Assembly: GCA_965214625.1 (NCBI GenBank)
Contig: OZ243962.1
Location: 372,001-436,000, forward strand
Length of the DNA: 64,000 nucleotides
Reading direction: 5' to 3'
DNA from: G965214625 sp965214625
Lineage (GTDB): Bacteria > Pseudomonadota > Gammaproteobacteria > Arenicellales > Poriferihabitantaceae
Shown: in pieces, positions 36,097 through 44,651 of the stretch
Numbering within the stretch: the stretch's first letter is position 1
Layout of the letters: every line of letters begins with the position of its first letter
Made by a program: the position numbers and the translations under genes
Notes under the pieces: generated by a model
Databases searched by the model: none
Told to the model about the DNA's origin: nothing
What the model saw: only the letters and a program-made list of their open reading frames with translations

Positions 36097-36422
36097 ACAA
36101 CACTGCCAAACGAGCGGTCGATACTGCCGGGAGGCGGTGTCAGGCCGGCAATCACACATCCCTGCGCAACCGGCCCGCCCGGGAACAGCAGGTACAAATA
36201 CTTCATGCCGCCCTTGGCATAGAATTTCTCATTCAACGCATCGGTCAGCTCGCGACGGTTTCCCCAGGTGTGTTTGGAAAAATATTCCTGCAAACCGATG
36301 ATCGCCTGCCAATGATCGTCGGTTAATTCAATTCCCACCTCCGATGCCCGCTCAGTCGCCTGCCGCATATTCCAGTCGTGAGGGGCATTGGGAAAATCGG
36401 CATCACTGAACATTACTTTCAT
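36093..36422 (-). CDS. DsrC/TusE-family protein lacking the C-terminal cysteine
   Basis: A 109-residue homologue of DsrC: PNAPHDWNMRQATERASEVGIELTDDHW, HTWGNRRELTDALNEKFYAKGGMKYLYLLFPGGP and QGCVIAGLTPPPGS. True DsrC ends QxC...PTGCV. Here the cysteine of the QGC element (CysB position) is kept, while the penultimate one (CysA) is replaced by Ser and the chain runs on for eight residues. It therefore cannot form the usual disulfide or the DsrC trisulfide. It may bind sulfur differently or act as a regulatory relative (Rsp type). It ends the sox gene cluster. Confidence 0.82.
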   Translation of the reverse strand: MKVMFSDADFPNAPHDWNMRQATERASEVGIELTDDHWQAIIGLQEYFSKHTWGNRRELTDALNEKFYAKGGMKYLYLLFPGGPVAQGCVIAGLTPPPGSIDRSFGSVV

Positions 36423-36469
36423 CAACTGTCCGAACAATGATCAATTTCAAACATCATGGTCACCTCACA

Positions 36470-36874
36470 CTACGGCTGGGATCTCACTTTTTCTCTTGCT
36501 TTTTGAATGGCGGCTTCCAAGTAGTATCCATAGTAATCCGGTGTCGTGAAACCAACCATTTTTTCAACCAATTCGCGGCGTTTGCTATCCAGAAACAAAA
36601 TGGTTGGCGTCAGCTTGTCCGCATCCAAGCCAGCCAGAAACTCCCGTGTCAAGACCGACTTTCCTTCAACCAAAATGGTTTCTCCCTCGTCAATTGAAAT
36701 CTTGCCAAAAAGCACTTCATTATCAAATTTGCCCCCTGCCAGAAGGGCCGCAAAGTACTCACTTTCCACTTGACGGCAATACGGACAATCACTCTGATCG
36801 ACCATCACAACAATCGGAATTTGTCCAACCCGGGCCTGCTGGGAGACCTGCCGCCAATCAGTAAGCGGTTCCAT
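36470..36874 (-). CDS. Thioredoxin-fold protein, SoxW/SoxS-like
   Basis: A 134-residue thioredoxin-like protein with the redox centre C30-P-Y-C33 in VVMVDQSDCPYCRQVESEYF and the cis-Pro strand KLTPTILFLDSKRRELVEKMVGF. No signal peptide is visible at the chosen start, unlike typical SoxW or SoxS, which are periplasmic. So it either acts in the cytoplasm or an upstream start is missed. It follows soxK in the sox cluster. A role in keeping SoxY or SoxXA cysteines reduced is expected from the family. Confidence 0.75.
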   Translation of the reverse strand: MEPLTDWRQVSQQARVGQIPIVVMVDQSDCPYCRQVESEYFAALLAGGKFDNEVLFGKISIDEGETILVEGKSVLTREFLAGLDADKLTPTILFLDSKRRELVEKMVGFTTPDYYGYYLEAAIQKAREKVRSQP

Positions 36875-36940
36875 TGTTTACGGAACAAAAAGCACGTCAA
36901 GGGACGCGTTCAATGAACACCCCCTTTCACACATCATCAA

Positions 36941-37243
36941 CTACTGAGGCACCCTCGCCATCCACAATTCAGACTCGCGTGCCGCCTGTGCAATGCCATC
37001 TTCTGCCTGTTCATGGGCCTGAGCGACCAGCTTCATGGCTTTCGCCATCTCCCCTTTCTCCGCCGCCGCCTGGGCCTTTTTCAGTAATTTGGCGGTATCA
37101 CGCCATTCATAACCGACTTTGCCGGCCTCTTTTCGAGCCTGGTCCGCTGCCTCCCAAGCGACAGCAAAATCATCTGAATGACCAACGGCTGAGAACAGTA
37201 ATCCGAGGCTAAGGACAGCAGGTAAACACAGTTTCTTTAACAT
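36941..37243 (-). CDS. soxK: SoxXA-binding protein SoxK (SAXB)
   Basis: A 100-residue exported protein: signal peptide LKKLCLPAVLSLGLLFSAVG and a short helical mature part with WEAADQARKEAGKVGYEWRD, KLLKKAQAAAEKGEMAKAMKLVAQA and HEQAEDGIAQAARESELW. These are the known SAXB pattern, which binds SoxXA in purple and other sulfur oxidisers and raises its activity. The ATG with GAGGAG seven bases upstream is used. The frame overlaps the end of soxA. Confidence 0.88.
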   Translation of the reverse strand: MLKKLCLPAVLSLGLLFSAVGHSDDFAVAWEAADQARKEAGKVGYEWRDTAKLLKKAQAAAEKGEMAKAMKLVAQAHEQAEDGIAQAARESELWMARVPQ

Positions 37244-37254
37244 GATCATACTCC

Positions 37255-38085
37255 TCACTTCCGGGCACCCGGCCCATTGTAGTCCAGTCCATTGCTCATA
37301 TAGGTCAAAAAGAACTCAAGTTCACGATATTCCGAACCCTGTGCCTTGAATGCTTTTGCCCTGACCTGTCTGTTACAACCGCCAAAACGTCGATGCAAGG
37401 TTCCCATTCCCCCCCATTTCGAACGGTAAACCGGCCAATGGGATGCATGGCCCAGTGCCGGACTGAGCTTGTCCGCCCGCACATAATTCCCCGATCCCCC
37501 TCCATGACAATCAAAACAGGAGAAATTCAGTTGGCCCCTCTTGCTATAATAAAACTCCTTGCCGCGCTCATAAGCCTGTAACGCTTCCGGATCATCCGGA
37601 ATCACGACATTAATCTTCTGCCCTCTCGACTGATACGACATGTAAGCGGACAGATTGGCGATCTTTCCCCGTTTATACTTAAGGGGTTTTTCACCGTTCG
37701 CAACACGACATTCATTGATCGCAAGCTCCATGGTGATCACTTCTTTACGCTCACCGTCCCAATAGGGATAATTGCCCCGTACCGCCGCCGTTCCAAAACA
37801 GTCCGCATAGGTCTTGCCATTGGCAAAGGGCTTCTCCCACTCCGTCTGGCCTGCATCAATAGCCAATTCGTAGGGCGCAAATTCCTCAATCTCTACCCAC
37901 TGTTCCCGGGATGGTGGATCAATGGAATACACACCGTTGATAAAATCCTCGTTTGGTGTATCGGGGAAACGCTCCGTAAAGTATTTCTGGAACGCCGCCA
38001 GATCACTCTCGGGATTTGCACTGATCAGCGCAACCCCCCCAAGAGACATCAGTGCCGCGGTGAATGCAACGATTAGTTTTTTCAT
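37255..38085 (-). CDS. soxA: SoxA, cytochrome c subunit of the SoxXA L-cysteine S-thiosulfotransferase
   Basis: A 276-residue periplasmic c-type cytochrome: signal peptide 1-24 (KKLIVAFTAALMSLGGVALISA), one heme motif CFDCH in FSCFDCHGGGSGNY, and the catalytic axial Cys in RRFGGCNRQVRAKAF. Single-heme SoxA is known beside the diheme form. With SoxX it forms a disulfide bond between thiosulfate and the SoxY cysteine. It lies between soxZ and soxK in the usual order. The signature PVYRSKWGGMGTLHRRF is typical. Confidence 0.93.
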   Translation of the reverse strand: MKKLIVAFTAALMSLGGVALISANPESDLAAFQKYFTERFPDTPNEDFINGVYSIDPPSREQWVEIEEFAPYELAIDAGQTEWEKPFANGKTYADCFGTAAVRGNYPYWDGERKEVITMELAINECRVANGEKPLKYKRGKIANLSAYMSYQSRGQKINVVIPDDPEALQAYERGKEFYYSKRGQLNFSCFDCHGGGSGNYVRADKLSPALGHASHWPVYRSKWGGMGTLHRRFGGCNRQVRAKAFKAQGSEYRELEFFLTYMSNGLDYNGPGARK

Positions 38086-38132
38086 AGAATGACTCCGATT
38101 TTTTTTGTATCGTTGTGATATGGACGAAATAC

Positions 38133-38441
38133 CTATTTGATCACTGCCTCTCCAGAATCCGTCTCGCCCATATTATCAACCGATGCCAATTGCAGAGAAT
38201 CACCACTCTTTGGGCCTGAGAGCGTAAAGGAAAGATAAGGGTTCTTGGAGATAGCCGGTCCCATATTGCATTTGAATACAACGTCTCCATTATGGGAGCA
38301 ACTGACTTCACTGATATAGTGTGCGGGAATGGGTTCACCGGTTTTAGAATCCTTGCGCAACCCGGTCTCCATCGCATGTCGCATCAGCGCCTTGACCTCA
38401 ACCACATCACCGACCATTTTAGCTTTACATTTTATCGTCAT
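38133..38441 (-). CDS. soxZ: SoxZ, sulfur-carrier complex subunit
   Basis: A 102-residue protein with the SoxZ core: KCKAKMVGDVVEVKALMRHAMETG, GEPIPAHYISEVSCSHNGD and NPYLSFTLSGPKSGDSL. It is the partner that stabilises SoxY in the sulfur carrier. The ATG giving MTIKCKAK is selected, since GAGGAGG lies nearby upstream and matches family starts. It has no signal peptide and probably travels with SoxY by Tat. Its reading start lies 15 bases after the soxY stop. Confidence 0.92.
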   Translation of the reverse strand: MTIKCKAKMVGDVVEVKALMRHAMETGLRKDSKTGEPIPAHYISEVSCSHNGDVVFKCNMGPAISKNPYLSFTLSGPKSGDSLQLASVDNMGETDSGEAVIK

Positions 38442-38455
38442 TTTTCTGTCCTCCT

Positions 38456-38926
38456 CTAACCGCCGCAACCACCAATGGTTACCTTGATCTCCTTACTGGT
38501 CGCGGTATATAACTTGCCGTCAGCACGCACCATCGCAATCAGGGGAGAGGTTTTCCCCATTTTGATCCGGGTGCTGACACTCGGTTTGCCTGGCTGGACC
38601 AATTCAAAGGTCGCCGCCAGCGGTGCAGGGTTTTCAGGAACCAGCAGTGCAACACTGTCGGCATTCGCAATATCAGCCGACACACTGACCGGCACAACCG
38701 CACCGTTTTCAGCAATATCCGGTGCCTTGAAAGTGATCGCTTCACTGACTTCGGCCTCTGCAGTACCATACAACCCCTTCACCGCGTCCTCAACGGTTTC
38801 AGCCTCGAAAGCCGACGTAGGCCAAGCGGTGGCCATCGCCGATCCGGAAAAAATACCGAGCGACAAGCCAGCTCCCAATCCGGAAACAGCAATCAGTGTT
38901 TTGTTAAATTCTCTTCTATTCATCAT
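38456..38926 (-). CDS. soxY: SoxY, covalent sulfur carrier
   Basis: A 156-residue protein with a Tat signal (NRREFNKTLIAVSGLGAGLSLG) and the C-terminal swinging arm ending in VTIGGCGG. The Cys in GGCGG carries the thiosulfate-derived sulfane and sulfone groups during Sox oxidation in the periplasm. The mature domain shows TRIKMGKTSPLIAMVRADGKLY, the SoxY ending before the arm. It sits between soxX and soxZ. Confidence 0.94.
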   Translation of the reverse strand: MMNRREFNKTLIAVSGLGAGLSLGIFSGSAMATAWPTSAFEAETVEDAVKGLYGTAEAEVSEAITFKAPDIAENGAVVPVSVSADIANADSVALLVPENPAPLAATFELVQPGKPSVSTRIKMGKTSPLIAMVRADGKLYTATSKEIKVTIGGCGG

Positions 38927-38940
38927 CAGTCACGCCCCCT

Positions 38941-39303
38941 TTAGAGTGTTAACAGGTATTCGACAACAGCGTCGATCTCTTCGTCACTTAGAATATTATG
39001 CAACCCGAAAGGCGGCATAATACTGTCGGGATTCAGTTCCAGGGGATTGAAAATTTGTGCTTTGAGCTTTGCCTTGTCGGGGAAACGCGCCTGCATCGCA
39101 ACGAGCGGTGGCCCCTGATTCCCTGGAAGTGAACCATTGTCCATCACATGGCACGCCAGACAGTTCCCCATCCTTCGGTCCACGGCGAGTTCCTTGCCTT
39201 TCTGGATCAGTGCATCATCCGCCTGCGATGGAACAGTGAACAGCGCCGAGCCCATGAACAAGAACTGGGTCAACAGCGTGATCACAGCAGCTTTTTTTAT
39301 CAT
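38941..39303 (-). CDS. soxX: SoxX, cytochrome c subunit of SoxXA
   Basis: A 120-residue periplasmic monoheme cytochrome started at MIKKAAVITLLTQFLF. The signal ends at SQA, the heme motif is CLACH in MGNCLACHVMDNGSLPGNQGPP, and the distal Met is in SIMPPFGLHNILSDEEIDAVVEYL. It accepts electrons from the SoxA active site. A GGAG lies eight bases before the ATG. It is the first gene of the sox operon on this strand. Confidence 0.92.
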   Translation of the reverse strand: MIKKAAVITLLTQFLFMGSALFTVPSQADDALIQKGKELAVDRRMGNCLACHVMDNGSLPGNQGPPLVAMQARFPDKAKLKAQIFNPLELNPDSIMPPFGLHNILSDEEIDAVVEYLLTL

Positions 39304-39397
39304 ATCTATATCTCCAGATTTAGGTGTTGTCACTGCAATCAAGCACATTCATTTCTGAAATGCACCGGCAAATACTAATAAATCCTGTCTCATTATA

Positions 39398-39443
39398 CAA
39401 CCCGACTTTCAACCCGACTTTCAAGTGCCTTTCAAGTGTTTCT
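39398..39443. repeat. Short tandem repeats upstream of soxX
   Basis: CAACCCGACTTT occurs twice in tandem (39398-39421), followed by two degenerate units beginning CAAGTG...TTT. Period is 11-12 bases. They lie about 95-140 bases upstream of the soxX start, a place where a transcription factor could bind, in an otherwise gene-free stretch (39304-39636). Confidence 0.55.
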
Positions 39444-39636
39444 TGCCAAAACATCCAACCGCCCGGTATTTCAACCGATATCACGCGTTTTTCTCATCCT
39501 TTTGGAATACGTCCACCCTTCGACTTGAGCCATGCCCCAGGACTCGGCTACACTCGGTCACAGCACCGCCAGGCAATACCCCGGTGAACCGTCAAACTGC
39601 TGACATGACCCACAGCCCCGATCCCGCACCGACACC

Positions 39637-40119
39637 ATGAGCCACACCAGCCCAATCCGACTGACCGGCCACTGCGCCTGCCGCCACACCCAATACCAAT
39701 TGAACCACTCCCCCCTGTTCGTCCACTGCTGCCACTGCACCCGTTGTCAGACACAGTCCGGCTCCGCCTTCGCCCTCAATGCCCTCATCGAAACCCAGCA
39801 CCTCACCGTGACACACGGCCACACCGAAAACAACCACACCCCCACCCCCAGCGGCAAGGGACAGACCATCGCCCGCTGCCGTCGCTGCAACACCGCCCTG
39901 TGGAGCCATTACGGCGGCCTCGGACCGGCTATCTGCTTCGTCAGGGTCGGCACCCTCGACAACCCCCTGGCCTGCCCGCCCGATATCCACATCTATACCT
40001 CCACCAAACAGCCCTGGGTCCACCTGCCCCAGAACGTACCGCTCAGCGAAGCGTACTATCAACCCAGCAAACTGTGGCCCAAACACTGCCTCAAACGACT
40101 CAAAAAGGCCCTCGCATAA
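39637..40119 (+). CDS. GFA (glutathione-dependent formaldehyde-activating) domain protein
   Basis: A 160-residue zinc-binding protein of the GFA/CENP-V type: TGHCACRHTQYQLNH with CxC, HCCHCTRCQTQSGSAF with CxxC, and ARCRRCNTALWSHY. These give the usual seven cysteines for two zinc sites. The family includes glutathione-dependent formaldehyde-activating enzyme and proteins of unknown role. It is oriented against soxX and soxB and lies between them, breaking the sox cluster. Codon use is rich in C-ending codons, giving a higher G+C content than the neighbours, which hints at a different origin. Confidence 0.87.
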   Translation: MSHTSPIRLTGHCACRHTQYQLNHSPLFVHCCHCTRCQTQSGSAFALNALIETQHLTVTHGHTENNHTPTPSGKGQTIARCRRCNTALWSHYGGLGPAICFVRVGTLDNPLACPPDIHIYTSTKQPWVHLPQNVPLSEAYYQPSKLWPKHCLKRLKKALA

Positions 40120-40221
40120 AACCCATAACCTCTCGCCTGACCGGCTTGACCTGACTGGCATCTATCATCCCCGTCACAGAGCAGACTACCCCGTATCGAT
40201 CGAGGAGACACACAAATCACA

Positions 40222-42135
40222 TCAGATGATTTGTCCTTCGTAATCGGCCACACCCGGATCGTCAGACACGCCAACCAGCGTTGGATAATTCATTTTGGCG
40301 ATCGAAATCACATGGTCATCGCCCTTTTCACTCAGCAGGTAGTCCCGCACGATATCCCAGATCAACCGGCCATCCGGATGAGGTCCGACAACGGCCCACC
40401 CGGCAACTCGGTATGTCTTGGCAACATCCAGTCTTTCTCCCGAATCGAGTGTCGCCTCGACAATCCGTTGCATCAACGGCTGGTCGGGCGCAATGACATA
40501 GTCCAGCCCCCCGACACGGACCATGTCTCCCCCTGCTTGAAAATAAGGGTCCGGATCAAACAGATTATCCGCAACCGACTCAAGAATCGTGAGCACCGCC
40601 TCGCCGGTCATCTCCTGCACATAAGTCTCTCCATACGTCATCGCCGTCTGGGTCATCACGTCTTCCATGGTGACCCATTCTCCCTTGAGCACACTGGTTC
40701 CCCAACGAAATCCGGGTGACAGGGTGATTTCTGCCTTGTATTCATGACGTAATGCATCACAGATCAACTGATCCCAGGTGCCCATGAAATTACCCCGCCG
40801 ATAAAGCGTCCGGTCCGCAATCGCCAGCCGCTCTTGCAAAATGGCCTGGTAGGTTTTGCCGATACGACCGGGATTCACCCGGTACGCCGGCGCCCGAGAT
40901 TCAACAACACGATCATCATACTGTCGGCCACGCAACTTCGAAATATAGGCGCTCATGGCCGGGTCCGGCGCAAGCAGATCCTCAAATACCGGAACCAGAT
41001 GATAGCGCATCCCCTGAACCGCACCTTCACTGACATCCATATCCATCACACCCACAAATTTGCCATTGGTGCCGGCATTGGTGACCAGACAACGTCCTCC
41101 TTCCGGTGTGGACACCTCAACCGGTACGGGAACCCCATCATGGGTATGCCCGCCGAAAATGGCATCAATACCCGACACCCGGCTGGCCAGCTTGAGATCC
41201 ACATCCATGCCGTTATGCGAAAGCAGAATGATGGCATCGGGTGTTTCTTTCTCCCGAATAACCGCGACCAGCCGTATCAGGTCATCCTCACGGATGCCAA
41301 ATGACCAGTCCGGGATAAATCCTTGCGGATTGGCATTGGCGGTACGCGGAAATGCCTGGCCAATCACCGCCAACTTCCTGCCCCCGACCATCCGGGTGGT
41401 ATATGGTTTAAAAGCCACTGCGTTGTCTTCGTCATACAGACCGATCCCATCGAATTGAGCGACCATTTCAAAATAAGCGTCATCAAACAGACTGTCTTCC
41501 TTGATACGAACATTCTGACAGAGGAACTCCCCGTTAAAACGCTGGAGATTGGCCAGCAGCTCCATCTCATGATAGGTAAACTCCCAGTGCCCGGTCATAA
41601 TCTCGACACCCAGCAGATTGGACGCATCGACCATATCCCGTCCCCGGGTCCATAATGCCGTCGCTGACCCCTGCCAGAGATCACCGCCATCGAGCGTCAG
41701 CGTATTGGTAACGCCATCTGCCTGCTGTCTGAGTTGCTTCAGCAGTGTGCTGACATGGGCCAGCCCACCCATGCGTCCATATCGCCTGGCATTGGATTCG
41801 AAATCCAAGCTGGTATAGGCATAGGCTTCAATACTTTGTTTTGAAAATCCGGTCCTGTCGAGCAGTGCCTCACCCACCAAGTGCGGTAGCCGGCCCTTTG
41901 CCTCCCCGATACCCAGATTGACGTTCGGCTCCCGGAAATAGACCGGCAACAGCTGGGCATGAATATCTGTGGTATGCAAAATACGGACATTACCTCGCAT
42001 CGGCAAATCGTATAATGTCTCCAGACTCTCTGCGCTAGCCTCTTTGATGAAACGGTTCAGTGATGCGGGGACTAACGATCCGGTTGCCGCAAATCCAAAT
42101 AGCTTGAGTAATGTTCGACGATCCGCATTGATCAT
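40222..42135 (-). CDS. soxB: SoxB, S-sulfosulfanyl-L-cysteine sulfohydrolase (thiosulfohydrolase)
   Basis: A 637-residue protein of the 5'-nucleotidase/metallophosphoesterase fold. It has a Tat-like leader (ADRRTLLKLFGFAATGSLVP). Metal-site motifs are LHTTDIHAQLLPVYFREPNVN, TLDGGDLWQGSATALWTRG, MTGHWEFTY, LLSHNGMDVDLKLA and GGHTHDGVPVPV. The segment YFREP with LGIGEAKG is a SoxB trait. It releases sulfate from SoxY-bound thiosulfonate using two Mn ions in the periplasm. It stands apart from soxXYZAK, divided by a GFA gene. Slightly longer than the 560-600 usual. Confidence 0.93.
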   Translation of the reverse strand: MINADRRTLLKLFGFAATGSLVPASLNRFIKEASAESLETLYDLPMRGNVRILHTTDIHAQLLPVYFREPNVNLGIGEAKGRLPHLVGEALLDRTGFSKQSIEAYAYTSLDFESNARRYGRMGGLAHVSTLLKQLRQQADGVTNTLTLDGGDLWQGSATALWTRGRDMVDASNLLGVEIMTGHWEFTYHEMELLANLQRFNGEFLCQNVRIKEDSLFDDAYFEMVAQFDGIGLYDEDNAVAFKPYTTRMVGGRKLAVIGQAFPRTANANPQGFIPDWSFGIREDDLIRLVAVIREKETPDAIILLSHNGMDVDLKLASRVSGIDAIFGGHTHDGVPVPVEVSTPEGGRCLVTNAGTNGKFVGVMDMDVSEGAVQGMRYHLVPVFEDLLAPDPAMSAYISKLRGRQYDDRVVESRAPAYRVNPGRIGKTYQAILQERLAIADRTLYRRGNFMGTWDQLICDALRHEYKAEITLSPGFRWGTSVLKGEWVTMEDVMTQTAMTYGETYVQEMTGEAVLTILESVADNLFDPDPYFQAGGDMVRVGGLDYVIAPDQPLMQRIVEATLDSGERLDVAKTYRVAGWAVVGPHPDGRLIWDIVRDYLLSEKGDDHVISIAKMNYPTLVGVSDDPGVADYEGQII

Positions 42136-42651
42136 AACAAACCTCTTCCAATTGATAGCATTCAGTCAGATAGGATACGTATCGTATACCCGATCGTTGA
42201 AAAATAAAAATTTTATTCCCAAATCCCGGTGCTTCGATGTGAACACGAACCACTGTTTTGCCGGACAGATTCAAAGACCGGGGCCACTTTGATGGATCAG
42301 CTTGTCGATCCGCTGCGAACAGTCCCGAGGCGGACTGTTGTGCTCATCCATCTTCGCCGGAAAGCCCGGAATCAGAAAATCGCCCTGTTCATCACCACGA
42401 TCTCCACGGCAACGGTAACATCGCGGCTGTTTTGCAACCATCATGTCCGGACAAGCCGGCAAGGATGCACGGGGGCAGACAACCAAAGGATACAATCCAA
42501 TCGCAAACCGGTTTCTTCGATGCCACATTCCATTGGAGATATGCAGGAAAAACCAGTTTATCCCCCAAGGGTATCGCATTGGGTAACGACTCTGATCTAA
42601 AATCTACTTTTCTTTCATTAGATATTAACCGTTTATCACACGGACCCAGCC
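42136..42651. other. Intergenic region between soxB and tusA
   Basis: About 500 bases separating diverging genes. No stable coding frame was recognised in it. The AT-rich end at 42590-42640 (CTAAAATCTACTTTTCTTTC, then TTAGATATTAACC) is a likely promoter region for tusA. The AT-rich stretch at 42160-42220 is likely to hold the soxB promoter. Nothing else was identified. Confidence 0.5.
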
Positions 42652-42882
42652 ATGACCGAAGTAGACCAAGAACTCGATGCCCGAAACCTCAATTGCCCCC
42701 TGCCCATTTTACGTGCGAAAAAAACACTGAACGGCATGCAATCCGGACAAGTGGTCAAGATTCTGGCAACAGACCCGGGCTCCGTGAAAGATTTCGAGGC
42801 ATTTTCGAACCAAACCGGACATCAATTACTGTCCTTCGAAGAAGTCGGCAACGAGTTTCACTTTGTGATGAAAAAAGCATAG
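42652..42882 (+). CDS. tusA: TusA/SirA-like sulfur carrier protein
   Basis: A 76-residue protein with the signature LDARNLNCPLPILRAKKTL, whose CPLP cysteine carries persulfide sulfur. The rest, GQVVKILATDPGSVKDFEAF and the HELLSF-like strand, matches the fold. In sulfur oxidisers TusA passes sulfur to DsrEFH and DsrC or to Hdr-like systems in the cytoplasm. It is followed by a YeeE/YedE permease gene at 43065 on the same strand, about 180 bases later, as is common for TusA-linked sulfur uptake. Confidence 0.92.
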   Translation: MTEVDQELDARNLNCPLPILRAKKTLNGMQSGQVVKILATDPGSVKDFEAFSNQTGHQLLSFEEVGNEFHFVMKKA

Positions 42883-43064
42883 CCCGCGTATTGCCAGCAC
42901 GCCGGTTGACCGATGGGGCCGAATGACAAATGCCGAAAAGAACAGTCCGTGGAAAAGAGTAAGTGAGACGCATGGAATCGGGTGGGGCAACTTTAAATCT
43001 ATCGGATCGGATATAAAGGCGGGTCCAGATCATCTGATGCAGGCCAAACCAATGTCGTAACACC

Positions 43065-44195
43065 ATGGAATTCGAACACTATCAACAGATTGCACTGATT
43101 GGGTTTCTTGCCGCAACCGCTTTTGGTGCCATTTCGAGTCGAACCAATTTCTGTACCATGGGAGCCATCAGCGACTGGGTCAACATGGGTTCCCTGACCC
43201 GTCTTAGAGTGTGGCTTATGGCAATGGGGATCGCCCTTGTCTTGACACAGACGATGCAGGGCATCGGGCTGATTGATCTGAAAAACTCAATCTACCTGAC
43301 CACCAATTTTACCTGGTTAGGTCATATCCTCGGTGGATTCTTGTTCGGAATCGGGATGACAATCGGTTCCGGCTGTGGTCAACGAACCCTAGTTCGGGTG
43401 GGTGGAGGCAATCTTAAATCGCTGGTATTGTTGCTCGTACTGGCAATCACCGCCTATGCCACATTACGGGGATTGCTTGCCCTGCCACGGCTGGAGATCA
43501 ATGATTCCACGGTCATTGATCTCGCGCAAAACAACATCCCGAGTCAAGGCCTCCCCGATCTGATCGGTGGCTGGATCAATGTGAGTCCCGATCTTGTGGC
43601 CCTCTTTCTGACCACGCTGTTCGGTGGATTTGCGCTGATCTTTGCACTCAGTGACCGCCAGATACGAAGTCGTTTCGACAATCTGCTGGCCGGTATCGGC
43701 ATTGGCCTTCTCATCGCCGGTGCCTGGTATATAACCGGTGTGCTGGGGCAGGATGATTTCGATCCACTGCCTCTGGAAGGCTTTTCATTTATTGCGCCGG
43801 TGGGCAATACACTCACCTATGTCATGACCTATACCGGATCGACCATCAACTTCGGTATTTCCGTCGTCGTCGGATTAATCTTCGGTTCATTCCTCTACAG
43901 TCTGCTGAGCGGGACATTCCGTGTTGAGAGTTTCAACGACAAAGCCGATCTGATGATGCACCTGAGCGGTGGTGTTTTGATGGGATTCGGGGGTGTACTG
44001 TCGCTCGGATGCACCATTGGCCAAGGGCTGACCGGCTTGTCGACACTCGCCCTTGGATCATTCATATCGGTTTTATTTATCATTCTCGGCTGTGTCTTCA
44101 CACTTAAAATACAATACTACCTGTACGATGACGAAGGCTGGTGGTCTGCGCTTAAATCGACATTGAACGAGCTTCGGTTCAACAATAAAGCATAA
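43065..44195 (+). CDS. YeeE/YedE family sulfur transporter (TsuA-like)
   Basis: A 376-residue protein with about nine to ten helices and two repeats of the family signature. One is FGAISSRTNFCTMGAISDWV with GFLFGIGMTIGSGCGQRTLVRVGGG, with cysteines in the pore loops; the second is GGVLMGFGGVLSLGCTIGQGLTG. Known members import thiosulfate (TsuA) or, as PmpAB, act with TusA-like proteins. It follows tusA here. The likely role is import of thiosulfate or of sulfane sulfur into the cytoplasm for the Dsr route. Confidence 0.88.
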   Translation: MEFEHYQQIALIGFLAATAFGAISSRTNFCTMGAISDWVNMGSLTRLRVWLMAMGIALVLTQTMQGIGLIDLKNSIYLTTNFTWLGHILGGFLFGIGMTIGSGCGQRTLVRVGGGNLKSLVLLLVLAITAYATLRGLLALPRLEINDSTVIDLAQNNIPSQGLPDLIGGWINVSPDLVALFLTTLFGGFALIFALSDRQIRSRFDNLLAGIGIGLLIAGAWYITGVLGQDDFDPLPLEGFSFIAPVGNTLTYVMTYTGSTINFGISVVVGLIFGSFLYSLLSGTFRVESFNDKADLMMHLSGGVLMGFGGVLSLGCTIGQGLTGLSTLALGSFISVLFIILGCVFTLKIQYYLYDDEGWWSALKSTLNELRFNNKA

Positions 44196-44651
44196 TCGTC
44201 AGGTCCTGGTCCGGACGACCGTCCTTGATCTCGCGGAGTAGAGGAAATTGCACTGTCGCTAACTGTCTGTAGATAAACGGTTTTCCGGGATCTTAAAATA
44301 CACTTTACCCCACACCGATGGTGTCATTGCGGGGCTTTTGGCTCGTCGGTTGCACGCCAACGCCGGATTTCACCCCAAGGACATCGGCCCGGTCAGGGCA
44401 CCTGAATGACGCCGGTTGATGAGGCTCATTTCCCGTTGGACTCCACGGAGTAGAAATCCCTCCACCGGTAGGATACAATTGAACCTGTCATTCATTGTGT
44501 CGCTACGCTCCGATCTAAGGTGGCAATTTTGACGTGTATTGGGTGGCAACTGTTTAGTGTTAATGAAATACCCACATCATTCCTGCCCCGGTCCAGCAGG
44601 ATGCAAACACACTGGGTAAACCGAGGACCGGCAACGAACGGAGAATAGACA
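44196..44651. other. Intergenic region at the left edge of the peptide island
   Basis: About 455 bases between the sulfur transporter and the peptide precursor. A hairpin-like piece at 44308-44338 (CCCC-ACACC-GAT-GGTGT-x6-GGGG-CTTTT) could terminate the transporter mRNA. Two GGTGGCAA repeats lie near 44519-44555. No gene was recognised. Base composition rises in G+C towards the right, where the island begins. Confidence 0.5.
44519..44555. mobile_element. Possible IS21-type terminal repeat remnant
   Basis: GGTGGCAATTTTGAC and GGGTGGCAACTGTTT repeat the GGTGGCAA(C/T) core about 22 bases apart, with GTGTATTG between them. Ends of IS21-family elements carry multiple such short direct repeats. 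No transposase gene is present, so this would be one orphan end at the point where native sequence changes to the peptide cluster. Confidence 0.4.

Noticed and set aside
44308..44338. Terminator after the YeeE/YedE gene
   Set aside because: The stem pairs only as a small inner hairpin plus an outer CCCC/GGGG with an unequal loop and a short T run, too weak for a separate call.
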